A stretch of 53,928 nt of DNA, from the NCBI GenBank assembly GCA_964499695.1, contig CAZCMD010000014.1, positions 1 through 53,928 on the forward strand, in the 5' to 3' direction. The notes under the pieces were generated by a model that saw only the letters and a program-made list of their open reading frames with translations, ran no database searches and was not told where the DNA came from. Shown here in pieces: positions 26,140 through 34,871 of this stretch (its first letter is position 1; every line of letters starts with the position of its first letter). The stretch is from JAAZBV01 sp964499695. Its GTDB lineage: Bacteria > Desulfobacterota > DSM-4660 > Desulfatiglandales > HGW-15. Made by a program: the position numbers and the translations under genes.

Positions 26140-26952
26140 ATGAAAAGAAATATTAAAAATAGAATACTTGTATGGGTTGGATGCGCCATTCTTTTAGGGT
26201 GGCCTGTGCATAATGCATTTGCCGGCTGGGCAAATGATATTTTTGACGAGTGCCCTGATGACCAGTGCGGCGCTCCTCCATCAGGCGGGATAGGCGGAGG
26301 CGGGGCAGGCGGTGGGCCTCTTGTTATTTCATATAACTTCGGGCCGAGATTTTATCCAATGGAGGATTTTGATTATGACGGGGTATTTGATATCCTTGAT
26401 AACTGCCCCTTTACCCCTAATGAGCAGACTGAAAACCAGGATGGGGATGATTTCGGGGATGAATGTGACAACTGCCCCACTGTGGCAAATAATGATCAGA
26501 TAGATACGGATGGGGATGAAATCGGAGATGCATGCGACACGGATGACGATGATGATGGCCTCCCGGATGCTGGTGATACCTGCCCCCTGCACTATGACCC
26601 GAGCGGTGCTGATCATGATGAGGATGGTATCGGAGACATATGTGATGATGACGATGACAATGACGGTGTCCCGGATACAGTGGATAATTGCAGGCTTATT
26701 TCAAATCCTGATCAGGAAAATAATGATTATTATGCAGTCGGCGATAATGAAGGCAACGCCTGTGACAATGATCTGGACAATGATGGTTTTCTGGAACCTG
26801 ACGAAGACCTCTGCCCGAAATGCAGGTCAGTCTCAAATAGTGACACGGATAATGACGATATCGGTGATGCCTGCGACAACTGCCCGAATATAGCAAACCC
26901 TGATCAGACTGATACGGATCATGACGGAATAGGAGATGCATGTGATGACTAG
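26140..26952 (+). CDS. Secreted thrombospondin type 3 repeat protein
   Basis: This 270-residue protein has a Sec signal (ending AFA), a Gly-rich stretch (GGIGGGGAGGG, about 50-60) and then about seven thrombospondin type 3 / calcium-binding units: DNCPFTPNEQ, DNCPTVANNDQIDTDGDEIG, DTCPLHYDPSGADHDEDGIG, DNCRLISNPDQ, DNCPNIANPDQTDTDHDGIG. Aspartates every second or third position and paired cysteines predict many Ca2+ sites and disulfides, forming a rigid, Ca-dependent surface rod. It ends in a Ca-binding unit with no anchor. The next gene starts inside its last codons. Confidence 0.88.
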   Translation: MKRNIKNRILVWVGCAILLGWPVHNAFAGWANDIFDECPDDQCGAPPSGGIGGGGAGGGPLVISYNFGPRFYPMEDFDYDGVFDILDNCPFTPNEQTENQDGDDFGDECDNCPTVANNDQIDTDGDEIGDACDTDDDDDGLPDAGDTCPLHYDPSGADHDEDGIGDICDDDDDNDGVPDTVDNCRLISNPDQENNDYYAVGDNEGNACDNDLDNDGFLEPDEDLCPKCRSVSNSDTDNDDIGDACDNCPNIANPDQTDTDHDGIGDACDD

Positions 26953-28588
26953 ATTTCTGGTTATATGTTCAACCCTTGCATTGCTGATGGTAATCTCGGC
27001 ATGTGATTCTCCGCCTCTTGAAAGATTCAATGTAAGGGATGAGGTAACTATTAATGCCACTTTTCTTACGGAAGATCCTGAAAATATCATCTTCCCGGTC
27101 AAGGTGCTTTTTGCAATAGACTGTTCAGGAAGCATGGGAGGCACAGTCCCTGGCCTGGAAGGAGGATCTGATCCAGAAGGATTGAGGCTGGAGGCAGTAA
27201 GGGAGTTTGTGAATACCTACAACACGGATGAGTTCCCAAATGTATCCTTTGAGGTCATGCTCTGGAACCTCTCTGTTATGGACAGTACAAATAATGACAA
27301 CGGCCAGCCGGGGTTTACCAGGTCGGCCCCTGAGATAAGCAGGGTGCTTGACGGCGCAAACAACCAGTCAATGACAGACTACCTGGGCACCATAGATGCC
27401 ATCAGGATAGATATAGAAAATGATATACACCGTACAGCACAGCAGGATGGAGGGGCTGATACACTGGTCAGGACAAAATATATTGTTCTGTTCTTCAGTG
27501 ACGGACTTCCAAATGTACCTGATGGGATTGGCGGCTCCATGACACAGGCAGATGCAGATATTTGGGAGAGGGTGGAGGAGCTGAACGATATGGTAAATGA
27601 AAACGGTGTTGGCGGGTTCAATTTCCATACCTTTCTCCTTTCAGCACTTTTCGGGCCGGGAGATGAGGCGGATAAAGAGCGGGCAATTAATACCCTGCAA
27701 CAGATGGCACACAGGGCAGGCGGTGTCTTTGAAGAGTTCGAGAACGCAGAGGCAATCGATTTCGTAAATGTCACCGACTTGAGATTATCGGCTGAATATA
27801 CAATAGAATTTGCCCTTGCCTTTAACCAGAACGTAAAGCCTGGAACAGAGCTTGTGTATGCGGACAGTGACGGTGACTGGCTGACAGATGAAGAGGAGGC
27901 CACATATGGCACTGATCCTCAAAATCCTGATACAGATTATGACGGTATGGGTGATTTTTTTGAGATCAAGGTAAGCTCACCCCAGCAGGAACTTGATCCT
28001 CTTGTTGCTGACAGCCCGTGTCAGGCATCCGAAGATGGCACATATCCTGACACGGATTTTGACGGGCTTACTGACTGTGAAGAATATATCAAGGGTACAA
28101 ACAGGTATATGACTGATACGGATCAGGATGGGATACCTGATGGTGTGGAGTTTTACATGGGTACAAATTCCCTGATAGATGAAATGACAAAGGACAGTGA
28201 TTTTGACGGTAATCCTGACTGGCAGGAGGTACGGGAGCATACGAATGTTTTAGGCAGTGACCCCCAGGTACGCAGGGATAACAGCTACCAGTACAACCTG
28301 GTTGATCAGGGTTATCCGAGGGATGCTGAGACAGGGTCTCTTCTATCAATGCGTCAGTATAACCTCACGATATCCAATATAGATATCATGAATACCCTTG
28401 GATACACGGTTGATGGTGTTACTTATCTCAATCCGGGCGATAATATCATATATGTGTATATTGCCCAGAGGCCGGCTGATCTACCCAACAGTCCGTTGAT
28501 ATACAGGATGGCCGAGATACAGATTAATTATGACGAGGCTGTGAGGGACGTATACCTCACCCCTAACGATTTTGAACTACTTGACTGA
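26945..28588 (+). CDS. von Willebrand A lipoprotein with Ca-binding repeats (CglB-like candidate)
   Basis: This 547-residue lipoprotein has lipobox ISAC. The vWA domain (about 40-270) has the MIDAS motif DCSGSMGG and YIVLFFSDGLPN. It is followed by four Ca-binding, thrombospondin-3/EF-like units (DSDGDWLTDEEEATYGTDPQ, DTDFDGLTDCEEYIKGTNR, DTDQDGIPDGVEFYMGTN, DSDFDGNPDWQEV) and an all-beta tail. MIDAS domains bind ligands through Mg2+. In Myxococcus, CglB is a vWA lipoprotein adhesin at gliding focal adhesions, so this is a candidate counterpart; it has extra Ca repeats. ATG 26945 is preferred to 26936: AGGAG is correctly spaced. It overlaps the thrombospondin gene. Confidence 0.87.
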   Translation: MTRFLVICSTLALLMVISACDSPPLERFNVRDEVTINATFLTEDPENIIFPVKVLFAIDCSGSMGGTVPGLEGGSDPEGLRLEAVREFVNTYNTDEFPNVSFEVMLWNLSVMDSTNNDNGQPGFTRSAPEISRVLDGANNQSMTDYLGTIDAIRIDIENDIHRTAQQDGGADTLVRTKYIVLFFSDGLPNVPDGIGGSMTQADADIWERVEELNDMVNENGVGGFNFHTFLLSALFGPGDEADKERAINTLQQMAHRAGGVFEEFENAEAIDFVNVTDLRLSAEYTIEFALAFNQNVKPGTELVYADSDGDWLTDEEEATYGTDPQNPDTDYDGMGDFFEIKVSSPQQELDPLVADSPCQASEDGTYPDTDFDGLTDCEEYIKGTNRYMTDTDQDGIPDGVEFYMGTNSLIDEMTKDSDFDGNPDWQEVREHTNVLGSDPQVRRDNSYQYNLVDQGYPRDAETGSLLSMRQYNLTISNIDIMNTLGYTVDGVTYLNPGDNIIYVYIAQRPADLPNSPLIYRMAEIQINYDEAVRDVYLTPNDFELLD

Positions 28589-28613
28589 TATTCTTTAAGA
28601 AGGAGATACTGTC

Positions 28614-30983
28614 ATGAAAAAAATAATCTATGTAGCAATCATGGTTTTAGTTTTAAGCTCCTGTAAATCAGGAGACTCAAACAACAACAGCACGGATACT
28701 CTGTCTAATGGAGAATTGACGCTCAACCACTCTGTTGCAGGGACAATATCCGAAGTAGGGGAGGTAGACCTGTACCATATAAACATTAATGATGCGAACA
28801 CCATTCTTTCGGTTTCTGTAAAAGGGGATACTGTTCATCCGGATGTTGAACTCCTGGTAACAGCGTATCAGAATGATGTCAACGAAGATAACAGGATAAT
28901 GGCAGATCATGCCCCTGAAAACTCATACCTGCCTGCTAATGTTAATATGAACCTGTATATCGACCAGCCCAAGGAAATATATATTGCAGTTAGAGACCTT
29001 ATGGATGATGAGGGTGATCCTGAACAGAGGTACCATCTTACGGTTTCCACTGCGAGCCTTGAGGAAGAAAATAATGATTTTTCTAGCGCCACCCAGCTAA
29101 CGGTTGATAGCCAGGGAAGTGCCGTAACAGAAAAAATAGACTATGTAGGTGATAAGGATTGCTTTGCATTTAATATCGGCCAGGAAGGGGTTTACAGTGT
29201 TTCCATAGATTATGATCCTTTTGTGGGCGGAACACAGGTAAGGCCTGCAGCAAGGCTATTCGGGCCTGACGGCGCAATGATTGACTCTGTAACAAATATA
29301 ACCGGTGATGGATTTATATTCCTGACCCATCTTGCCCCATCAGCCAATCCATATCATATTGTTGTAGAAGACACAGGAAATGATGATTCTGATCAGTCAT
29401 CATCATATGATATTAATATAGTTACGGTTGACGCAGGTGAAGTTTATGCAAATGATACAGAGGGTGAGGCTGCCCAGATGACAGTATCGGGCGGGAATAC
29501 CTATTCAGTTGAAGCTGCGCTTGATTATGCTTCATCATCCGAAGACCCGGATCATCTCGGAGACAGGGACTGGTATGTTATACCTATTGATAGCATTAAT
29601 GTAGCAGGTATCAAGGTTCTGAATATCACTATGACAGATCTGGATAATATCAGGAACCTTGGCTACAGAATCAGCCTGATGGAGGAATCAGGTGCTGTTT
29701 TATTCACCCACGATTATGAAGGAGGCAATGCCCCGTATGTCTGCCAGATAAAGGCAGGCACAGGCAACCACTATCTACTTGTTCAGACAGCAGGAACAGA
29801 CAGGGTGCAGGAAAGTGCTGCATACAGTGTTGATATCGAGGTGATTGGCGTAACAGACCCTGCTGAAGCTGGCAATGGTAACAATACGGAGAGCAATGCT
29901 ACCGTTATCACATCAGGTATAAATACGGAAGGTAAAATCGCCTTTAGAAGCGATGTGGACTGGTACAGGATACAGGTGCCTACAGACAGTCCGAAGATCC
30001 TGGAGGTATCCCTTGAAAGCGCTGTATCGATGGTGGAATATGATGTGCAGATCAGGCTGAATAATAACACGCTTAAAAGATTATATGACACAAACGGTTC
30101 GGATGCTGCTACCGTACTTGAGACGAGCATTTATATAGATACCAATTCTCAGGCAACAACAGATTATTACATTAAGGTCGCTGATTACCAGGATGATGAC
30201 GGAGATGTGATCCCCTATAACCTTTTGGTCAATGTAGTGCCCATACCTGCTGATGCAGGTGTTGCTACTGCGCCGGGCGATGAGTATCGTTATTACTTCA
30301 GCGAGGTGGAAGAAAGGGCAATGGATGCAACCAGGTCAACTGACCTGGAGCTTGAAATCTGGACAACAGAACAACCGGAGTTCAAGGCCGATACCAGTTT
30401 CCTGAACTTCAGGGCAACTGATCTGGCAGCTTTGCATATTACAAAGACAAATAATCCTGATGGTACTGTTACTATAACCTTCCCATGGATAGCAGGTTTT
30501 GTGGATTACCAGGGTGACAGGGATTTTTACAAGCTTGACCTTAAAACCCTTAATCCGGCCATTCCAGATACCCAGTGGTATTATGATGTGGAGATACGAC
30601 TTGCAACCAGGGCCGCGACAGATGTGGAATATAACTGGAAGTTCTACCGTGATCATAACGGGAATGGTATTATCATGGATAACCCCGGTGCAGATGACGG
30701 CTACAAGGCCAATAACGGTGATATCACTTTGACCAGTGAGGCAATTGATATTACTACTCCATCAGGTACAGAGACATTCTATGTTGGGGACAGGTGGACA
30801 ACTGAAAATCCAAGGGATTACAGTGTTTATATCGGCATGAGTGATTTTGATTATGTTAATCTCCCCACATCAAACCCGAATGACCCGGTGACCAATTCTG
30901 ATCCTGATAATGACTGGGGATATGATGCACCATATTATTTTAAAGTTGTACTGACATATCATCCGGGGGTCTCTTACCCGTAA
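28614..30983 (+). CDS. Large lipoprotein with PPC-like domains
   Basis: The 789-residue lipoprotein has lipobox LSSC at Cys17. Four to five units of about 120 residues resemble bacterial pre-peptidase C-terminal (PPC) domains, each with the core G(D)...D.D.(Y/F).(I/F).: GEVDLYHINI, GDKDCFAFNI, GDRDWYVIPI, SDVDWYRIQV and GDRDFYKLDL. Such beta-sandwiches act as adhesion or export modules outside cells. No protease or other enzyme domain is attached. It has a good AAGGAG ribosome-binding site and is the last gene of the operon, followed by a strong terminator. Confidence 0.8.
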   Translation: MKKIIYVAIMVLVLSSCKSGDSNNNSTDTLSNGELTLNHSVAGTISEVGEVDLYHININDANTILSVSVKGDTVHPDVELLVTAYQNDVNEDNRIMADHAPENSYLPANVNMNLYIDQPKEIYIAVRDLMDDEGDPEQRYHLTVSTASLEEENNDFSSATQLTVDSQGSAVTEKIDYVGDKDCFAFNIGQEGVYSVSIDYDPFVGGTQVRPAARLFGPDGAMIDSVTNITGDGFIFLTHLAPSANPYHIVVEDTGNDDSDQSSSYDINIVTVDAGEVYANDTEGEAAQMTVSGGNTYSVEAALDYASSSEDPDHLGDRDWYVIPIDSINVAGIKVLNITMTDLDNIRNLGYRISLMEESGAVLFTHDYEGGNAPYVCQIKAGTGNHYLLVQTAGTDRVQESAAYSVDIEVIGVTDPAEAGNGNNTESNATVITSGINTEGKIAFRSDVDWYRIQVPTDSPKILEVSLESAVSMVEYDVQIRLNNNTLKRLYDTNGSDAATVLETSIYIDTNSQATTDYYIKVADYQDDDGDVIPYNLLVNVVPIPADAGVATAPGDEYRYYFSEVEERAMDATRSTDLELEIWTTEQPEFKADTSFLNFRATDLAALHITKTNNPDGTVTITFPWIAGFVDYQGDRDFYKLDLKTLNPAIPDTQWYYDVEIRLATRAATDVEYNWKFYRDHNGNGIIMDNPGADDGYKANNGDITLTSEAIDITTPSGTETFYVGDRWTTENPRDYSVYIGMSDFDYVNLPTSNPNDPVTNSDPDNDWGYDAPYYFKVVLTYHPGVSYP

Positions 30984-31013
30984 AGTAATATTATAAGTTC
31001 CCTCCAAAAAGAG

Positions 31014-31053
31014 CCCCCTTGTGAAGAATCTGTGGACTTCATAAGGGGGTTTT
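31014..31053 (+). terminator. Intrinsic terminator of the Glt-like operon
   Basis: CCCCCTTGTGAAG pairs with CTTCATAAGGGGG in a 13-pair stem (one G-U) and is followed by TTTTGCTTT. It lies 30 bases after the PPC lipoprotein stop, so it is a strong, well-placed rho-independent terminator. Confidence 0.88.
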
Positions 31054-31192
31054 GCTTTCACCTTTCAGCCTTGAACTTTGCGCCTTCCTTGTCCCGGCCT
31101 AGCTCGGAGAACAAAGCCGGAAGCTTACAGCTGTACCGGCCTTCCATATTACCTATCCTGTCCAGGCATAGGTATATGATGACACCGGAAAT

Positions 31193-31234
31193 CTTGAATC
31201 TTGAGCTTTGAATCTTGAATTTTGAATTTAGATC
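31193..31234. repeat. Heptanucleotide array, CTTGAAT type
   Basis: Six seven-base units in register: CTTGAAT, CTTGAGC, TTTGAAT, CTTGAAT, TTTGAAT, TTAGATC. The next units (TTTCAGC, TTTACCT, TTTGGGC) keep the period but drift in sequence. The same unit builds the longer array at 45407-45497. Confidence 0.75.
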
Positions 31235-31349
31235 TTTCAGCTTTACCTTTTGGGCTTTTTCAAACAGCCTGTAGTCTGCTATTTCCTGCGGCCCGTAGTG
31301 CAACCTGTCAACATGCAGTAAGAATTTCATAAAAAATAAAATTTTCCTC

Positions 31350-31406
31350 TTGACATGATTACAAATGTAAGTATACTTACAATCGTAATCATGATTACAT
31401 TAGTAA
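31350..31406 (+). promoter_or_regulatory. Promoter with three BlaI-like operators for the Ttp/TonB operon
   Basis: TTGACA (31350-31355), 16 bases, TATACT (31372-31377): a strong sigma-70 promoter. Three dyads of form TTACnnnnGTAA lie at 31359-31370 (TTACAAATGTAA), 31377-31388 (TTACAATCGTAA) and 31395-31406 (TTACATTAGTAA), each exactly 18 bases from the next and covering the spacer, the -10 and the start region. BlaI/MecI repressors bind TACA-TGTA dyads, and a blaI-type gene lies at the end of this operon, so repression by that protein is likely. Confidence 0.75.
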
Positions 31407-31574
31407 GTAAATTGATAATATTTTTAAGTCTGGTGATTTTCGGAAGATTTAGTGTGAAGCAGGAATTTTAGGCATGCTCATTACCATGAGGTGTATGAAA
31501 TTTGCCGGATAACAGGAATTGAGTTTAGAAATGATCATAACTAGTGGGTTGAATAACAGGCAGGGAGGTTAAAA

Positions 31575-32345
31575 ATGGTCAAACGCATTTTGTTATTTAC
31601 AATAATATTTTTCTTTCAGGCAAATCTCGCCGTATTTGCCCAGGCTGATCCGGAGAAGGCAGAAACACAGATGAAGAATGCCATTCAAATAGAGGGGCAG
31701 GCACAAAAAGAGGTCGATAACTGGGCATCTGAAAAGGATGACCTTGTCTCTGAAACCAGGACAATCCAGACCACAAACACCTGGCTTGATTACCAGATTC
31801 AGAAATACAATCTCTATATCAACAGATTAAATCAGGAGATTGCCTTATTGAATACAAAGAAACTCGAGGCCAGAAAGGTCAGAGAAGGGCTTGAGCCCTA
31901 CCTGGAAAAGGAGGTTTTGGTCCGCCTTGAGAGATTCATTGCAACTGACCTCCCATTCTACGAAGCAATAAGGGCACAGGGTGTAAATGATATAAAAAAT
32001 ACAATGAGTGACCCTCACAGCACCCTTGCTGAGAAACTTCGTCAGGTTTTGAGCGTTCTTGAAATAGAAGCCAACTACGGTAAAGATGTAGGGACTTCAG
32101 ATGTCACCTTGACCATAGACGGAAAGGAGACGGAAGTTACCCTTCTTCGTATTGGCAGGGTGGCCATGTTTTATACATCTCTGGATGGAAAAAAGATCGG
32201 CATGTGGAATGATCAGGAGAGGAGATGGGAGCCACTTCCCAAAAATCATGAGCGGGATATCAGCAGGGCCATGCAGATGGCAAGACGCGAGAGGACTATC
32301 GGATTGATTAATATTCCTGTAGGAGCAATAAATCATGGAAACTAA
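31575..32345 (+). CDS. DUF3450 periplasmic coiled-coil protein of TonB2/Ttp system
   Basis: This 256-residue protein has a Sec signal (to about residue 22, VFAQ). A long coiled-coil at about 25-105 is followed by the DUF3450 signature: ERFIATDLPFYEAIR, STLAEKLRQVLSVLEIEANYG, and VTLLRIGRVAMFYTSLDG. DUF3450 proteins precede TtpC-ExbB2-ExbD2-TonB2 operons in Vibrio and relatives and are needed for, or associated with, TonB2 function; the exact role is unknown. The start is after AGGGAGG. The 3' end overlaps the TtpC-like gene by 11 bases. Confidence 0.87.
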   Translation: MVKRILLFTIIFFFQANLAVFAQADPEKAETQMKNAIQIEGQAQKEVDNWASEKDDLVSETRTIQTTNTWLDYQIQKYNLYINRLNQEIALLNTKKLEARKVREGLEPYLEKEVLVRLERFIATDLPFYEAIRAQGVNDIKNTMSDPHSTLAEKLRQVLSVLEIEANYGKDVGTSDVTLTIDGKETEVTLLRIGRVAMFYTSLDGKKIGMWNDQERRWEPLPKNHERDISRAMQMARRERTIGLINIPVGAINHGN

Positions 32346-33765
32346 AAAAATAAAATATCTGATCTTTTCATGTTTCAGCATGGTGTTGATTTCATTAACA
32401 GGGAATGCCCTGGCTCAGGAAGCGTGGGAGAAAGTGGAGCATGAGATCAATCAGGAAAACATCAGGGCAGAACAGGATGCAAAAAAAACAGGGCAGCTTG
32501 TGTCAATGGATCGTACTGAGATGCAGAAAGAGGTGGCAAAACTCAGGGATGAAAACAAAGACCTGGATAGTAAACATAAAACACTTATCAAACAATACGA
32601 GGATCTTGTCAGTCTTCAGACAAAATTGGAAGCGGATCTTGCTGAGGAACAACAGGATGTAGAGGAGGTAGAGGGTACGCTTCGTTCAGGGGCAAAGCAG
32701 GCCGAGAGTATGATCCGTGCAAATCCGATTACGTCCGAAATTCCTGATAGAGTGGGTATTATTGAGAGGCTGCGCGATCCTGACAGGGTCCCTGGCCTTG
32801 AAGGGATCAGGGATCTGATAGAGGTCTACTTCGGGGAACTAGAGGCCTCACGTAAAATAACAAAGAGGGTGGGTGAATTTGTAGCACCGGACGGGACAAA
32901 TTCAAAAGGTGAAATCCTGCGTGCAGGTGTCTTTATGACCTATTTTAAGAAGCCGGATGGAGAAGCAGGTTTTCTTCAACCGGAAACAGCGGGAATGCGC
33001 CTCATTGGCGTACCCGGTAATATCCCTGGATCCGTCTTGAAATCCATCAGCGACTATTTTGAAGGTAAATCAAAAATCATCCCGATAGATCCGTCGCGCG
33101 GTGGGGCATTCGCTTCTTATACAAAGAAGTTAAAATTTGCTGACTATCTGGAAGATGGCGGTAGCATTATGTACTTCATTGCGGCTGTTGGCATCCTGGC
33201 CCTGTTAATAATTGTTGAACGAATTTTTGTCCTGTATAGAACGAGGGCCAACACAGATAAAATCACAGAACAAATTACTGGGTTTGCAGAAAGCGGGGCA
33301 TGGGAGCAGGTCAACATTACCTGCAAAGAAAACAGCAGAGTGCCAACCTGCCGTATGCTGCAAGGCGCCCTGGGGCATATTGGCGCAACCCAGGATGTTC
33401 TTGAAAACACGCTTCAGGAAGGGATACTGCGGGAGACACCACGTCTTGAGCGTCTTCTCCCAACACTTGGTGTTCTGGCAACCATTGCCCCTCTCCTGGG
33501 CCTGTTAGGCACAGTAACTGGCATGATAAACACCTTTAAGGTTATTACAGCACAGGGCACAGGGGATGCCAATGCGATGGCAGGTGGTATTTCAGAGGCC
33601 CTCTTAACCACAGAGTTTGGCCTTATGGTGGCCATTCCGCTGATACTTATTCATCATATACTTTCACGCCGTGTTGATAAGATAGTGGGTGATATGGAAG
33701 AAAAGGGTACTGCCTTTGCGGTGACCATGACCATGAGTGGCACTGTTACTTCAAGTGAGGTATAA
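32335..33765 (+). CDS. ttpC: TtpC-like MotA/TolQ/ExbB protein with periplasmic N-terminal extension
   Basis: This 476-residue protein has a Sec signal (about 1-27), a coiled-coil periplasmic domain of some 250 residues, and a C-terminal three-helix ExbB/TolQ channel unit (helix at about 280-305, VGILALLIIVERIFVLY; then LGVLATIAPLLGLLGTVTGM; then LTTEFGLMVAIPLILIHHIL). That architecture is TtpC, a TonB2-system component that works with ExbB2 and is required for TonB2-driven uptake in Vibrio. It lies between the DUF3450 gene and a normal ExbB, one base before the latter. The paired ExbB may form a mixed channel with it. Confidence 0.88.
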   Translation: METKKIKYLIFSCFSMVLISLTGNALAQEAWEKVEHEINQENIRAEQDAKKTGQLVSMDRTEMQKEVAKLRDENKDLDSKHKTLIKQYEDLVSLQTKLEADLAEEQQDVEEVEGTLRSGAKQAESMIRANPITSEIPDRVGIIERLRDPDRVPGLEGIRDLIEVYFGELEASRKITKRVGEFVAPDGTNSKGEILRAGVFMTYFKKPDGEAGFLQPETAGMRLIGVPGNIPGSVLKSISDYFEGKSKIIPIDPSRGGAFASYTKKLKFADYLEDGGSIMYFIAAVGILALLIIVERIFVLYRTRANTDKITEQITGFAESGAWEQVNITCKENSRVPTCRMLQGALGHIGATQDVLENTLQEGILRETPRLERLLPTLGVLATIAPLLGLLGTVTGMINTFKVITAQGTGDANAMAGGISEALLTTEFGLMVAIPLILIHHILSRRVDKIVGDMEEKGTAFAVTMTMSGTVTSSEV

Positions 33766-33766
33766 A

Positions 33767-34381
33767 ATGTTTATTGATCTATTGGAAAGGGCTATTGAGC
33801 ACATTGAGACAGGTGGGCCGGTAATGTATCCTCTTTTAGTTGTCTCAATTTTTTTGTTCTTTTTGGTGGTAAAGAAATCCATTGAAATACGCGATTTCAC
33901 CAGGGGTGACATGCCTGTCCTGGAGTGTCTGCAGTCGATTGGAAAGCCTGGCTTTATGGCAGCGATCTGGCAAATGGAGATTATAAAAGGGTTTTTATCA
34001 AAGCGGACATTTAACGATGACCTTGACAGGAGCATTCTTGAGGTCCTGAGATTGCGCCAGATAAGATTCATCATGGGTTCTAACAAATCTATCGGAATTC
34101 TGGCCAGCATAGCGCCGCTCCTGGGTCTCCTGGGGACGGTGAGCGGTATGATCACAACATTTCTGGTGATCGCCAAATCAGGAACCGGAGACGCAAAGGC
34201 ACTTGCATCAGGGATATCCGAGGCATTGATAACAACTCAAACCGGACTGGTGGTTGCTGTTCCAGGGCTATTTCTGGCAAATTTTCTTCGCAGGCGCTCA
34301 AATAGTATTGAGGACCGGATCCAGAGATTTTGTCTTGGGCTGCACAGGTCACATAGAGACATAGAGCGTGAAGATGGCTAA
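33767..34381 (+). CDS. exbB: ExbB-type proton channel subunit
   Basis: This 204-residue member of the MotA/TolQ/ExbB family has three helices: about 20-40 (VMYPLLVVSIFLFFLVVKK), 110-135 (ASIAPLLGLLGTVSGMI) and 155-180 (ALITTQTGLVVAVPGLFLANFL). ATG 33767, one base after the TtpC stop and with GAGG upstream, is chosen over an ATG at 33737 inside ttpC. With the following ExbD proteins it converts proton flow into TonB movement. Confidence 0.92.
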   Translation: MFIDLLERAIEHIETGGPVMYPLLVVSIFLFFLVVKKSIEIRDFTRGDMPVLECLQSIGKPGFMAAIWQMEIIKGFLSKRTFNDDLDRSILEVLRLRQIRFIMGSNKSIGILASIAPLLGLLGTVSGMITTFLVIAKSGTGDAKALASGISEALITTQTGLVVAVPGLFLANFLRRRSNSIEDRIQRFCLGLHRSHRDIEREDG

Positions 34382-34435
34382 TACTTAAAATGGGTATTGT
34401 AATGAAATAACTATAATAAAAATGGATGGGATATC

Positions 34436-34861
34436 ATGAAGAAAATAATTGAAGGCGGTCGTCGCCGGGTTGAGTCAAAACTTGATATGGCTCCCCTCAT
34501 AGACATGATCTTTATCCTGCTGATTTTCTTTCTTGTAACGACCAGTTTTTCAAGAGAATCCGGGGTGGAACTCAAAAAGCCAAAGTCCTCACCGGCAGAG
34601 CCCAATGCCCAGAAGAAGACTAATGTGACAGTAGAAATCGGTCATGATAACAGGGTATTTATCGATGACAGGGTATATGATGTACGCACTGTGCGGGCCT
34701 ATATGGAACAGTTTCTGATTGATGTGCCCAAGGGTACTGTGGTGATTGCAACAGATAAAGACAGCTCCATCGGCCGTGTTATTGAGGTGATGGATCAGTG
34801 TAAACTTGCGGGTGTTATAAATGTCAGTGTGGCTGAAAGAATCGAGACAAAAGGGACATAG
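34436..34861 (+). CDS. exbD: ExbD-family protein (first of two)
   Basis: This 141-residue single-pass protein has a basic N-terminus (GGRRRVESK) followed by a canonical helix LDMAPLIDMIFILLIFFLV at about 15-35, which keeps the proton-carrying Asp. The periplasmic domain ends with VIEVMDQCKLAGVINVSVA as expected. It is preceded by a 54-base gap and followed, after 10 bases, by a second ExbD with an almost identical helix. It is part of the TonB energiser. Confidence 0.93.
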   Translation: MKKIIEGGRRRVESKLDMAPLIDMIFILLIFFLVTTSFSRESGVELKKPKSSPAEPNAQKKTNVTVEIGHDNRVFIDDRVYDVRTVRAYMEQFLIDVPKGTVVIATDKDSSIGRVIEVMDQCKLAGVINVSVAERIETKGT

Positions 34862-34871
34862 GTGAAATGCT

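Larger units (their letters stand above)
30984..31574. other. Spacer with terminator, heptamer repeat and Ttp promoter
   Basis: This 591-base spacer separates two operons. It contains the terminator of the Glt-like operon (31014-31053), a seven-base-unit repeat (31193-31234), and the promoter and operators of the DUF3450 operon (31350-31406). A 90-codon minus-strand ORF (31330 to 31058) crosses the repeat and lacks a good ribosome-binding site; I do not recognise its product and doubt it is real. Confidence 0.6.

Noticed and set aside
26329..26893. Long ORFs on both strands within the thrombospondin-3 gene
   Set aside because: They are products of the strongly repetitive GAT/GAC-rich coding sequence read in other frames, with no ribosome-binding sites or family resemblance.
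31058..31330. A 90-residue minus-strand ORF
   Set aside because: It crosses the CTTGAAT heptamer array, has no good ribosome-binding site and no recognised family; it is possible but not supported enough to list as a gene.
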